Of a stretch of 64,000 nt of DNA, positions 13,501-25,765 are shown one piece after another. The notes under the pieces are model-generated. The model did no database searches. It saw only the letters and a program-made list of their open reading frames with translations, and was not told the origin of the DNA. This stretch comes from Hyaloscypha bicolor E (Eukaryota; Ascomycota; Leotiomycetes; Helotiales; Hyaloscyphaceae). Each line of letters starts with the position of its first letter. Within the stretch, counting starts at the first letter, position 1. Made by a program: the position numbers and the translations under genes. The stretch covers positions 2,702,442 through 2,766,441 of the forward strand of contig NW_020194619.1 in assembly GCF_002865645.1 (NCBI RefSeq), given 5' to 3'.

Positions 13501-16150
13501 TCTATTATCTAGATTAATATAAGTTTTTATTAAAAGGCTATTAAAAACTCGATTATTACTAGAATATTTTTAATTTTAGTAATTTTAAAAGCTCTAGTTT
13601 AATTAGATGCCTTTTTCTAATTAGTAAATTAGTATTTTAAACTTATTTCTTCTTTATTTACTTATAGTAAAACCGAGCTATATACTTTTTAAATAGTAAT
13701 AATTTGTATTATATTTATAGAACTATATTTTATTAATAAAGCTTTAAGAACCTTATAAATAGAGCTTTATTTGCTTTTTTTAAGTTCTAATATAGAGTTT
13801 ATAGAAATTTTGGTATTAATAGTTTAATAAAGCTATTATCTAATTATATAGTAATATATTAGCTTATTTATCTAATTTAGTTTCTTAATTTTATAGTTTT
13901 ATAAAAGTATTAAATAATAGTTTTTAATATTCCCGAATATTATAGGCTATAAAGATTCTAGTTTTAATTCTTTTTAGTTATAAATCGAGTATTTTTATTT
14001 TTATTCTTTGCTTTAATCTAATATCTAATATAATAATTCTTTATTTCCTTTAATATAAGCTTATTAATTATAGAAAGAGGCCTAGAAAAAGCTAATATAT
14101 TCGTTTTAATTATTTTATTATTAAATGAATTAATTTTATTTTAGATGCCTTTATTATTTATTACTTTATAAAAAGTATTAAACTAGTTTATCTAAAAACT
14201 ATAGTTTTTTAAAATAATAATCTTAATTATAGCTTCTAATATAATTGTAATTAAGCTTATAGAAATAAGAAGAATTATAGAAATAGTTACTATTAATTAG
14301 TTAATAATAGAAATATAAACTAAAGTATAATTTTTAAAGAAATAATTAAATAAACTCTTAAATACTCTTTATAATATATTAATTAGAAAGCTTATTAATA
14401 TAAAACCAGGCTTATAACCTAATATATATAAAGATTATAAAGTAGGAAATTATATTAAATAATAAAAGAGTTAATTAAACTAGTTAGAAAAGAGCTTAAA
14501 TAAAATATAAAGCTTTAGAAAATAAATATATAGATTCTAATTAAGTAAAGCAATTATACTAGTCCCAAATTAGTAATTCTTACTATAATAACTTTTAAAT
14601 TACTTTAGTATTCTTAATTAAATAAAGCTTAACTAATTATTTAACTAATTTATATTTATAATTTAAAAGCTTTTAAGTTTATTAGTTATTTTAAATCTAG
14701 TTTTAACTAATATTTAATTAAGCTTTAACTAAATTTTATTCAAATTTTAAATTTAAATAACTAATTTAATATATTTATAATATAATATCTTCTTTAATAT
14801 TTTTATTTATATAAGAACTAGAACGCGAATTAAATATAAAAAACCTCTTTAATTTTTATAAATATTTAAAAATTACTAATATTATAATTATAAAAGAAAT
14901 ATAGCTATAAAAACGTAATTAGAATAAATAAAAGATTTTAAAAGCTAAATTAGAATGCATTTTTCTGCTCTATTAGTACTTTATTAAATATTACTAATAT
15001 TAAGCTAAATAGAAAGCTTAATATATTTTAATTATTAGAGCTATATATCTTGATTTAAGGATTTAACTAAAATTTAAGATATATCTCTATTAGAGCTAGT
15101 ATATATCTTATTTAAAAGTTGAATTCTGAATTATAAAACCTTTTTAGTAGCCTATTATAACCTTATAGAACTGAAATATTAATATTGAAATAGAGAATAA
15201 AAAAGCCAGATATTATTAATAGATAGCTTTTCTTTTTATCTAATAATATAATAGGTATAATAGTTCTTATAGGCCCAACTCTAGTAGTTTATAGTATTTA
15301 AGCTCTCAGATATACTTTACTTACTATAATTATATTAACTATTATAATTTAATTAGAAGTTAATTATTTCCTATATTCTATAAATATATATATCTAGTAC
15401 TCGTATTTTAGAACTAATTAATTAATTCATTTTTATAATATTATATTCTATTTTTTAATTACTATTTGCTTTATCTAGGCTATAATTAGTTAATATTTTT
15501 ATTTATATAGAGACTACTTAATTTTCTACTAGTACTTCTTAATTAAGTTTATATTAGGACTTATAAAAGAATATAATATTAATATAATACTATAATTTAT
15601 ATATTATTTAATATAATAATTACTAGTAAACTTATATCTGTAAATTAAGTTACTATTTTCTATAAAAAGAAGCTTTACTAATAGGTAAAAGAAATAAGTA
15701 ATTAAGGCAAGAGTATAGATAATACCCTTTATATATAGTACAAGGATTTGAAAGAGATAATTATATTAAATAAAGGCTTCTTTCTTACTAAATCCGTAAA
15801 GAAATAGTAAAGGGCTCTTATAGCTATATTTAATTACTTTCTATATATTAACCGGTACTATACTATTATAGTAAAACTAGTACTATATATATATCTTATA
15901 TTAATATTTCTCCTTCTTTCTAGTAACCTTTTCCTTTATAATTCTCTTATTTATTAAAAAGATAACTTTATTTAACTAAAGTACCTTTAGCTACTCTATA
16001 TACCAAAATATATATATTATTATCTAGAGATATTATATAATTACTTGGGCCTTTATAAGATAGGGTTTTTGGTATATTATATAACCAAAATAGCCTCTTT
16101 ACTTAAGCCTTTACTCTAGGGTTAAAATAGAGTATTTAAGCTCAAGCTTA
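13501..16150. repeat. AT-rich degraded repeat DNA, unresolved
   Basis: The DNA remains dense in TA dinucleotides with stops in every frame and no named motif. GC content rises gradually from about 15.9 kb, marking the edge of the AT block. I see no gene. Confidence 0.5.
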
Positions 16151-16548
16151 GTATAAAGGACATTATACTTAAGGATTTAATGCTCCCATAATTCGGAGAG
16201 ATAATTAATAATTTCGTTGACCTTTATATCTGGGAGAAGAAAGGTAGGGCCGGTGCGATTTGGTCTATACTATTTAGGGTAATTATAACTTAAGATACGA
16301 CGAACTAACGTCTTACCGAGGCGATATTGTACCATAATTAATAAAACTGGTATATAGCCAAACCAGTGCAATTAGCGTATCGCTTCCTTGTATTTTATAG
16401 GGATCTCATAGCCAGGAAGGTGCTGAAAATCAAGAGGGGGCGGTATAGTGGTCATTTTGATGGTATTCAGGAAATTATGGTGGGTGCGGGGTGAAGTGTG
16501 GCCTTAAAAAGAGCCTGAACACCACAGACTACTGGGGTTGGGCTCGTT
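16151..16548. other. transition zone, no gene seen
   Basis: GC content is intermediate. Short open stretches on the plus strand near 16340-16480 resemble coding sequence (arginine- and lysine-rich) but are interrupted and match no family I recognise. It may be the less-mutated end of an old repeat. Confidence 0.35.
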
Positions 16549-16813
16549 ACGAGCCTACCGACATAAGTCTATAGTTTTAGCGATGTTTTCAGGCATCGCA
16601 AAAACCGAAGTCGCGCACTTCACTTCACGATTTCTCGATAACTATAGATTAAAACCTTATATAATTCAAGCACATAAAATAACAAAAGCCAGAATGAGTT
16701 TAGAAGGCCTTTAAACTCAATTCTGAATATAAATTAAAAGTGTCCAAAATAGTTATGGGGTTCGTTTCTTAGCGAAATGCCCTAAAACCATAGACTTATG
16801 TCGGTAGGCTCGT
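16549..16813. mobile_element. foldback/MITE-like element with 32-bp inverted ends
   Basis: The left end (16549-16580, beginning ACGAGCCTACCGACATAAG) is repeated in inverted orientation at 16782-16813, with one mismatch over 32 bp. The 265-bp element is too short to code for a transposase. A TTA triplet sits at both outer edges, so the target duplication may be TA, but the boundary is ambiguous because the left flank is itself a small palindrome (ggctcg-tta-cgagcc). It lies about 240 bp upstream of the transporter start codon. Confidence 0.65.
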
Positions 16814-17051
16814 TAGGGGGGAAGATCACTGGGGGAAGACCCCGCACTAGCCCCCAGAGGCTCCTCTTCCTTATTAGTAGGCGGGGACTATTATGTGCTT
16901 ACGCAGCCGTACAGACCCATTGCGACCCGTGCAACGGAGTTACACAGGGGTTAACGCCGATTAAAGCCGGCAAAGGAATTGCAAGTAAGCGAAAGTACTC
17001 TCAAATAACACCTCTCACGCTCTAACTTCTTCCTTAACCCAATCCAACACA

Positions 17052-18985
17052 ATGTCGCAAACCAGTATTACCAACATCGAACTGCAGCCTCGAATCGCCA
17101 CGACTGGCTGGATTGATTCTCGACAAAGCTCTCGAGACCGAGAGATTTATCCCGACGAGGAGCGGCCGCCAAACAACATAGCGAGCACGAACCAATCCGT
17201 AAAGTCGTCGTTGGATCGCATACCACCGTTGCCCCCGGCATCATCTGCTCCTCCCCCACGGGATATACATGGCATTAAGTGGGCGTTCGCTGGTAAGCTC
17301 AGATAGGATTATCGGTCCCATAACTCCAAGTTCGATCCGGTCGCTAACAATACACGTCGTAGTGACTGCCATATTATCAAGCGTGTTCTTGTTCGCTCTG
17401 GACCAGACGATTGTCGCTGATGTTCAGCCAAACATCATCGCGGAGTTCGGTTTAATCGATAAATTGCCTTGGCTATCGGTGTCATTTCTTCTCGGAAATG
17501 CCAGCACTAATCTGTTCTGGTAAGCTTTTGCACTAATTCTACCGCCAAGTTCCTTCAAACAAATCATTAATATTCCCAGGGGACGAATATATGGTCAATT
17601 TAATCCAAAATGGGTCTATGTGCTTTGCGTAGCGATTTTCGAGATCGGTTCGACTGTATGCGGGGCGGCGCCTAGCATGAATGCACTCATTACCGGGCGT
17701 GCTCTGGCTGGCCTTGGCGGCGGAGGAATGTACTTGGGAGTGATGATGTTGCTGTCCCTGTTTACTACACCTCTTGAACGAGCTAAGTACATCGGCATCA
17801 TCGGCGTGGTATTCGGTTTTGGCACAGTGTGAGTGGCGTAGCCCTTTCTCGTAGAGTCAAGGACGGATAGAATCTTATTACTGACCATGGCATCTTTGCT
17901 ACAGCCTAGGACCTGTGATTGGAGGAGCGTTTGCCGACAATGCATCCACAACGTGGAGATGGGCTTTTTATATCAATATTTGCATTGGAGGCGCCTTTTG
18001 TCCAGCATATTTCTTCTTGCTTCCGTCCCGTGATCTCCGACCGGGTGTGAAGTTCTGGGACAGAATGAAAGCTGTTGACTGGATGGGAAACACTCTCGCC
18101 ATCGGTGTTTATGTCTCTGGACTCATGGCCATCTCATTTGGCGGCACAACATTTGCGTGGAACAGCGCTCAAGACATAGCTCTGTTCTGCACCTCGGGCG
18201 TTCTGTTCATCGCGCTATGCATTCACCAAGTTTGGTCAAACTGGCAGAACAGAATGTTTCCGGTTCATTTCCTTAAGAACGGAGGCCTTTTGATACAGTT
18301 CTTGGTGGGGGCCTCTGCGGGGACGTCGTCCTTTGTGACGATCTATTTCATCCCGCTATACTTTCAGTTCGTGCAACATAGCAGTTCTCTCCTTGCAGGT
18401 GTACGTTTATTACCATTCATCGGCTCACTGGCGACATTTACTATGTTGAACGGCCACCTTATGGCACGATCAGGATACAGCATGCCATGGTACGCCACCG
18501 GTTCTGCCCTCGTGATCGCCGCCAACAGCATGCTCTACACTATCGATCTATCTACTCCAAACGGATTTATTTACGGAGCGATGGTTCTCAACGGAATCGG
18601 CACTGGCATGTTTCTAAATGCTCCATTTGCTGTTGCACAATGGCTTGCTCCACCCGAGGAGATATCGAGCGCCGTTGGATTCATTATGTGTGCTCGAGGA
18701 GGAGGACTTGCCATCACACTGTCCATCGCAAACGCCATCTTTCTGAACTTAGCCGAAAACAGGGTTCGCGATCTGTTTCCTGCTCTGGACAACGCACAAG
18801 TTCAGAGTCTAATCTCAGGCGCAGGGAGCGATCTATTGGAAACACTTAATCCCACTCAGCAACAGGATGTCCTAGCAGCTATTGTGCACGCGATCAGTCG
18901 TGTTTTCATCACGTCGATAGCCTCCGGCTGCTTTTGTCTCTGCCTATCGCTTTTTATGGATCGCAGGAAGATCAAGATTGGTTAG
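17052..18985 (+). CDS. MFS drug/toxin efflux transporter, DHA2-type (14 TM), 575 aa
   Basis: Model: join(17052..17292, 17363..17519, 17580..17828, 17905..18985). Introns of 70, 60 and 76 nt have GTAAGC, GTAAGC and GTGAGT donors, and joining keeps one frame to the TAG. The soluble N-terminus (about 75 residues) is followed by the DHA2 signature LDQTIVADVQP (residues 93-103). A motif-A-like GRIYGQFNPKW begins at 134, and the motif-C region LGPVIGG...WRWAFYIN spans 217-240. The rest is hydrophobic, fitting 14 membrane spans. The family uses the proton gradient to export toxins and secondary metabolites across the plasma membrane. No biosynthetic gene adjoins it. The dead regulator at 22270 may have been a former partner, which is inference. 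Confidence 0.93.
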
Positions 18986-19477
18986 GTATCCGTGTCTCGA
19001 ATTCATTTACTAAGAAGCGCCAGTGTAAGTCACATACAAAAGAACCCACCTTGATAGAATTAGAATATAGATTAGCTCTCCGCTAGCGATGTGACAGTGG
19101 TTGGCGACACGTCTGGTGGAGTTGCTGCCGGAGGCGAACGATATGGATGGATGGCATGCAGGAAGTTCGATCCACATACTCAACCACGAATCCCGACAGC
19201 CTGGTGAGTTTTGCGATGGCCCTTTCGATGGAAGAGTACCTATAGAATTCAGGATCTGCCGCGACTCCTCAAACCCAGTTCACAGTGCTGCGGTCAAACC
19301 TGGCAGGGCAGCTGGTCATCAAGAATATGGGCCTCACACCGCCTTCTTGATGCAGGGCGTTGGTAGCGATTCAAGAAATAATAGAATGACGTTTCTTGGA
19401 ATATATAGTTTTCATGTTGTATATAGTATTTGTCGTGCGGAGTTTAGGTTTCAATAAAATAACGGTTAATCGCGCGC
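18986..19477. other. 3' flank of transporter, no gene supported
   Basis: An open stretch at 19101-19457 begins with TTG, has no family resemblance and no splice structure. I treat the interval as 3' UTR and intergenic sequence. Confidence 0.5.
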
Positions 19478-19483
19478 TCCAAG

Positions 19484-20108
19484 TGTTGAAATTAGGGGCC
19501 TAAGGCCCCTAATAGGCTTAGTAAGCCCTGGAACAGAGCCTTAGGGGCTGTGCACTAATGGAACAGAGCCTTAGGGGCTGTGTACTAATGGGGCTTAAGC
19601 CATAGGCTTATTACTGAAGTAGATTATGCCCTGTAAGGTTGATACAGGGCATAATATGCCCTGTGAGGGTAAATCGGTTCAGCTGAGGTTGAATGGTTCA
19701 GTATAAGGCTCTCTGGTTTAGGGGTTTAGTGCATGTGACTTAGGGGGTTCAGGGCTATATATACGGGCTACTTACCACTGTAGAACAGCAGTCAATTCAG
19801 TACGTTTTACTTGGTTTACATTGCAAGCACGTGACCCTAGCTATATTGCTTTAGCTAGTTCAACACCAAGTTTAGGTAAAAGTGGTCACGTGAAGCTTTA
19901 GCTAGTGCATATATGTACTGTCTGAGAGCTTCTCTCTCTTAAAACAATCAAGCAACCTTATCACAACTCATCCGGCTGTCCTCTCTCCCCACAGGAACTT
20001 CCCTTAACAGTGTTCCTGGCGGCAGCTGCCTAGTAAGGTGGGGATCCTAAAGCTTAGTATAGCCACGGATGACTAAGCTCCTACGAAGCACCTGGTGCAC
20101 CCGCAGCA
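19484..20108 (+). mobile_element. candidate solo LTR (copia-like), 625 bp
   Basis: The segment begins TGTTG and ends CAGCA, and is bordered by the same six bases TCCAAG at 19478-19483 and 20109-20114. That is the expected picture of an LTR left after recombination between the two ends of an element. Inside are a TATA-type promoter (gctatatata, about 19749), two CACGTGA boxes (about 19829 and 19893) and a 30-bp tandem duplication. The GC content is normal, so unlike the flanking blocks it has not been heavily mutated. Orientation and ends rest on one flanking match and could be wrong. Confidence 0.5.
19531..19590 (+). repeat. 30-bp tandem duplication in the candidate LTR
   Basis: Two adjacent 30-bp units starting GAACAGAGCCTTAGGGGCTG differ at one base (tgcac versus tgtac). 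It lies near the 5' end of the candidate LTR. Confidence 0.9.
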
Positions 20109-20114
20109 TCCAAG

Positions 20115-20790
20115 TCATGCTAACAACTTACAACTATCGCACAAACCAAGTCTACTTTGCGTAATGTCTAACATATTTGCTCGGTTTGGAACACCACTGG
20201 GTCACCCAGTACAGCGAGATCCGTACGAGTACGCTTTTACAGAAATCACCACGTTCGAATATGCCCAGCCAGTTGACCTGGGGAATGAAGCAATACCAGT
20301 CGGCCAGATCTGGGCAAAAATAATACAAATATACTCTACTCAAGAAATCGTAAAGATACTATAGTAGGGTCGGCAGGTGGAAGTGCCTCAATTCGAATTA
20401 CCTCAAGTAATCAAGCTAATTATCGGTAAGCGCTTCCCTTGCCCTTATCTTACTGCCCAGTACTAACTACTCTTTACTAGATTAGAAATCATCTGACGAC
20501 CGGAAGTACTTCCTTGCCTCTCCGTGGTTTACTAATCTCTATAAATAGTAGCAATTATGCCCTGTCCCCTTCCAATCCAGCTCCCTATTACTCTTCGCCC
20601 TTATATCCGGTACGGAAAGCTGCAAGAACGCCTTCGCGCTTCCTCCCACCAGAAATCCTTACCGACTCGGCCCCTGTATTTCCGTATTCGTAACCTTTTA
20701 TTTCTTCCCTATCTTTGATTTTTCCAAGATTTATATTCTAGATACGTATATTTCCTTATATATTAAGCAGAAGATATAGGAAGGTATATG
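20115..20790. other. no supported gene
   Basis: A 66-codon ATG frame at 20164-20364 (starts MSNIFARFGTPLGHP) matches nothing I know and has no neighbouring exon. The following sequence drifts to higher AT. I see nothing else. Confidence 0.4.
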
Positions 20791-20814
20791 GGTCTTCTTT
20801 TGCTAGATCATACT

Positions 20815-21112
20815 AAAAAGCGAGGGAGGCATTATCTCGAGCGGGAATGCTAATGGGTGGGGTGTGGATAAGAAGTCATTTATTGGGGTATTTAGATTTA
20901 TGAATTTGGAGACGGTACAGAAATTCTTTGCTAAGGCGCAAGATAATAATCCGGGACAGATGCCGGGCTTGGGTGGATTACAGAGGCTGCAGAAACTCGC
21001 AGATGGGGAGGTTTCGTGGGATATTGAGTTTGTGAGCATGGCGTGTAAGATTCCTGCGGATCCAGTTATTAAAGATGATGGGCCTTTGTTTCCCGGGCTT
21101 TTTAGTAAGTAG
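20815..21112 (+). pseudogene. relic of an unidentified coding exon
   Basis: From about 20825 the plus strand reads as ordinary protein (a VFRFMNLETVQKFFAKAQD stretch, then MPGLGGLQRLQKL and GEVSWDIEFVSMACKIPADP), ending at a TAG at 21110. No ATG start, upstream exon or conserved motif is visible, and both sides are AT-rich. The amino-acid texture suggests a gene end that has lost its front. I cannot assign a family. Confidence 0.3.
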
Positions 21113-22269
21113 ATATGGCGAGAACTCTTCCCTGAGAAGGGGATATGGAGGGGTAACGTCGGGAAATACCGTTGTAAGCTTCAATAATGGGGCCTCAACA
21201 TCTCAATAGAATACTTAAGGAGGTGTAATGATCTCATCTTTGGACATATACTAGTCGGAAATCTGGAGGCGGAGGTGAGGCTAGGTACTTGGGATAGGCT
21301 CTGCCAGTGTAGAGATCACACTCGCTCTTTCACTGTCCTTTTAGAAACGTTAATATGCTGTTATAAAGCGATAATCAAGTATTGCTAGAGCAGGAAATGA
21401 ATCTTTGGCTTTTGTTCCGATGGACTAGGATGTCTCAGTTCTATCAAAATATTCTATTCTCATCCCCGAACCCTTCGCCACAAACATATTCTCATGTCAA
21501 TCCGCGTGTAATCTTCTCCACGAGAAGCGAAAAGTAAACCCGCAAAGCCTTTAAGTGGAATCCCTTCAATCCAGTCACCCATTAATTAGTATGCCGATAT
21601 TCTACCCTGCCGAGTCCTGCAGAGAGTATGGTTATATAATCTCTCAGTACATGGTCATCGCCTAGAATGAATCTCTTTTTATTACTACGCTCTTTACTCC
21701 TTTACTGCCGCGAACATCGGATTTAAGACACTAATTCTTGCACTCGAAGCGGGTTTTCAAATACGCGCTATTATTCGCAAAGCTAAATAGGCAAAGAAAC
21801 TCGAGTCCCATATACGAGTCGCACCATATACGGCCCAGCTCTAATAGTGCACTATCCCCGACCCCTCGGACGCTAATTCCTTCAATTCTCACCTAAAGGG
21901 AATGGTTAGTGTCCTCTATTTAGCTTACTATTCGCAAATAAAGTAAATCTCTATTACTTGTCTATTAAGGTTAAAGTTAACTTACCTCTAAACTAACGAC
22001 TATAACTGTAATATTATTGCCCCTATTATTAAAGTTACCCTTGCAGTGCTTAGCATTGCTTAGTATATTCCCTTAGTAAAAAGGGTAATTATTACTTTCT
22101 TAGCTCCCTTATCTCCTTTGCCTAGATATTCGATCTTACGCCTTTTAACCCTAAACTTATACTCTTTATATTAGTTAATATCGACTCTAAGCTAGCTAAA
22201 CTATATTCCTTAACTATAAAACTTTATTTTGCCTTAAAACCCCTTTTGCGTATTATTATAAAATAATTT
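21113..22269. other. mixed-composition intergenic DNA, partly AT-rich
   Basis: Composition falls to strongly AT-rich between about 21900 and 22270, with TA-dense tracts like those of the repeat blocks. No motif or gene is visible. It probably covers the missing 5' end of the regulator pseudogene that follows. Confidence 0.4.
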
Positions 22270-24327
22270 AAAAATAAGGAGAATGTCTCATTAATAAGAT
22301 CGCCGAGCTCGAAAAGCAAGTTCAACTTTTGGCGTCGGTAGTGAACACAAGAAGGCAACAAACAAGTATTCTCACTCCTTTTCCCGCCACCACTCTTGGG
22401 AACTAACTCAGCGCAGAGTTTGGGAACGGCTGGCAAGCGCCACGAGATCCACAAATTGAAAGAGATCACTTGCTTACAAATGTTCCTGCCACCGTGTCTT
22501 CCACCCAAACCAGTCAAACTCCAAATACTTTTTTTGAGCATATACTTGCCAAGCCGTCTGCTATTATGCCATGAATGATCGAAACAGTTCAGCTTAGCCC
22601 AGGTCAGATCGATACTCTTTTTCAATTGTAAGACGGCCATCTGTCTCAGAATCTCTGCTGAAGTCAAATACATTCTTCGACAATCATCATCATTTTCTTC
22701 CCTTTCTCGACCCGTTACTATCACCCGACAATTACTACAAATCTTGCCCCTGTCTTTTCTGGGCGATCATTGGTGTAGCCTCTCGTCGATATCGAGATGG
22801 AGCTACAATGTTTACCGTCCTCTCCGATTGGACAATGAAACTAATGTGGGCAGAGATATCCAAGGCATGTTACAGTCTAGCTACGGTGCAGGCAGTTTTA
22901 CTGCTAGCTATATGACCATTTCCAACATCGAAGTCAACAAATGACGTCGCCGTGACACTGGAATCCGTTGCAATCAGTGCTGCAATGAGTGTTGGCTTGC
23001 ACAGGGCCCTTAATTCGCATGATTTTAAGCGTAAGTTTACCTGGCCTGCCTTCCGACAACACTAAGAATTGTCACAGAAACGACGAACACGGCAGGGAAC
23101 GAACTCGACTTCGGTATGCTTACAAGGACTTGGGCTGTAGCTAACATCGTGTCTCAATCGCGAGTTGCCAGAATTTGGCTGCACCTCAAGTGTCACAAGC
23201 TAAACCTACGAACAAAGATCTGGTGCTGTCGCCGGCCACTTGCCAAATGCTCCCTTCGACTGGATGATCGATCGGTAATGTGAAGATGGGAATTTATATA
23301 CATTGCCAGATTCTCTCCGGTTCAAGTTAATGATCCAAAGAGTTTGCCACCGAGTCACGCACGCCATGTCAACCATCTCGTACGATCCGATCACTGCGCA
23401 GTCGCCGCCACCTGGTGAGGTCTCCTTCCTAATGATGTCGTGGCAGAATGATATGGCGCATTTTGAAAGTGAGCTGGATACACTGGAAGAAGCAAGCAAG
23501 ATGCAATTCTCATGTTAGTGCCCCGCGAGACACGGATGAGGCCCCGAGTTGACAAATAAAAGAAATAGATTGGATGTACATGGCAGCAGCCCGCATACAC
23601 TTGCATTCATTTTACTTTTTCGACACATCAACGAATGATTCTCGAAAAGCCGGTATCATGAAAGCTTACGATTCCGTGACCAACCTCATTTCAGCCTTGA
23701 CACCCCCAGACCACTCACAGGACACGCTCTTCTACCTGCCATATTATCTCTTTCGATGTCTCCTCACTGCTGCTTGTATTCTAGTCAAAGTGCTGAAATC
23801 CAGCTATGCTCAAGAAGTTGACGACTTCGAGAAAGGGAGGAGAGTGTTCAACGACTCCATTCTCGCTATCCAACGCTCCTCGATCACGAACAACGACACG
23901 GCTGCGAAAGCCGTGAAAATGTTATCATGCGTTTGGCATAGCAGTATTATATCCGGTCAATCTCCGCCACAACTTACTGTTCAGTCGAGATTTGGCGCAA
24001 GGTGGGTAACTGCTCGAGCGAAGCTTTGGGCCTGAACACTGAATCTCAGCAGCTTAAGGCAAGACTTTATTCGCACATGGCGAAAGGAATTTGGTGCCAT
24101 ACCCCAAGGAAGAAGTGGTCCCTGTAAGCTGCAAGATATTCCTGTACATAATTGTGTAAACTAACTTATATAATTCAGCTGATGGAGCACTTTCCCAGGA
24201 GCCTTTCGTGGCAAACGTCCAAGAGACCTTCCAAGATGAAATGATGTTTAACCTTGATTTCTTGGATGATCGAGCTTGGACCTCAGCCCTAAATGAAGTT
24301 CCACTGTTCAGAGGTTCAACAACATAA
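22270..24327 (+). pseudogene. Zn2Cys6-type fungal transcription factor, 5'-truncated and inactivated
   Basis: A linker helix (about 22290, NKIAELEKQVQLL) is followed by the fungal_TF_MHR domain: LFWAIIGVASRRY (about 22757), then GLHRALNSHDFKR (ending about 23030), then WMYMAAARIHLHSFYFFD (about 23571). The C-terminus reads MMFNLDFLDDRAWTSALNE...LFRGSTT to a TAA at 24325-24327. Intron borders survive, for example GTAAGT at 23031 and GTAAGC at 24124. In-frame stops interrupt the domain: TGA at 22913-22915, where the family has Trp (AI*PFP), and TAA at 23276-23278. The frame also shifts between 23080 and 23276. No Zn2Cys6 cluster is visible upstream, so the DNA-binding end is lost. Confidence 0.85.
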
Positions 24328-24895
24328 GTCATGATGGGTTTGAATATACATTATGTTTGGTCATGCCTCGTCACCTCATATGCCTCCCCCTCAAGGTGGA
24401 CTTTTCATTGCGGACTCCAATACTTTATCCACGCCCCACAGAAACCCTATCCAACACATCAAGTTATCGCTGATCCACCTCGACCTGCCTCCTCAGGTCC
24501 CCGTTCACTTTTGAATTGTAACAACTTCCCACAGTGAGTCTTCAACAACCTTCTCCCCGCTCAGTCCAACGCGAACTCTTGGAGCTTGTACATAGAGATC
24601 AGACTTCATTTGTCTGATATCTCCGGCCCTTGTTCATTGGACCTCCAGAAGTCTTTGGAGCGAAGTTGATGCTGACGTATGTCTGGTACAATGTATCAGA
24701 TGGAGCTGTATTCAGCGATTCGATCACCCTTTGCTGAAGTGACTCCGCGGCTCGCCCCAGAAAGGGTTCACGTCGAAAGAATTTCGTTTGTCTTTGGTCT
24801 CGAGCAAATTTATGCTATCATCAGGCACCGGAGAAGGCACCTTCATCTCCCCTATACCGAGTTAGACGAACTCGTCACGATATTGATTTGCAGAA
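24328..24895. other. convergent 3' intergenic region, no gene seen
   Basis: It lies between the 3' ends of the regulator pseudogene (plus) and the membrane-protein gene (minus). A 77-codon frame at 24679-24912 has no recognisable features and overlaps the end of the membrane-protein gene. Confidence 0.45.
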
Positions 24896-25765
24896 TTACA
24901 TACCACGCATGATTTCGACGGCCGAAACGAGAGGCAATAGAAGAAGCAAAAGAGGAAGCAGCTGCCCAAAACTCCAATCTTTTTCTCCCGTATCTGAGAG
25001 TGGCAACGATGGTGTACCAAATGCTTGAGAGAGAAGTATGACGCGGACAGCAGCAGTTGCTCCTATCGCCACCATGACAAGAAGGCCCACGATCTGGATC
25101 AGTGTGATCCATCGACGTTCCCTAATATGGAGATACCAGACGCCAACGCCGAAGAAAATACACTGCCCTGAAATCACGGCAATAGTTCCCGCGATTGAAA
25201 TCCCGGCATTTGATGGAGCACCAGTAGAAGATACCACCCACACACAAGCAATCGGTAGAGTTTGCTTCAAATCTTTCATAGTTGCCATCAAAATGAAGAT
25301 TCCAGAGATGACCGAGAGCACGAGGTTCACGAACATGAAGAATTGTCGCAACCATCGCAAGACCCAATCTCTTTTGAAATCATTGACCAGGGCCAGGAGG
25401 GTTCCAATATGAGTCGCTGTGGAGAGCAGCGAGAGCATCCAGATTATAAAGAAATGATATGGAACCATCGTCCTCATTTTCGCGAGGCCGACGGATTGTA
25501 TTCCGATTCCAGTAATGACTTGCTGGTCGCTAAGGGAGAGGAGGAGTTTCCGAATGACTTTGGCTTCTTTTGATCGAAGTTCGTGGAGCACGATTATCCC
25601 ACTCATCAGAAGTGCAATCCCGGCAGTGATGATGAACGAGAGCAGAGTCTGTGAGGGTTAGTTGAATCAAGACTACGGCAAAAAAACGGGACATACTCCG
25701 GCTCCTGCAACACCTGGATCTGTGCTCGCCTGCCTGGGCGCGACGGTACAGTTCAGATCTGCCAT
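24896..25765 (-). CDS. uncharacterised multi-pass fungal membrane protein, 273 aa
   Basis: Model: complement(join(24896..25648, 25697..25765)). The 48-nt intron has GTATGT and CACAG borders and joins MADLNCTVAP...AGAG to TLLSFIITAGIALLMSG. About six hydrophobic segments are visible (residues about 24-45, 80-102, 118-140, 163-187, 194-220 and 250-270). A short N-terminal segment with one cysteine precedes the first. A second conserved-looking site is LPIACVWV. I believe similar predicted proteins of unknown function occur widely in filamentous ascomycetes, but I know no role for them. The C-terminal EIMRGM could be extended by a missed 3' exon. Confidence 0.75.

Noticed and set aside
19101..19457. 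118-codon open frame downstream of the transporter
   Set aside because: Starts at TTG and has no recognisable similarity.
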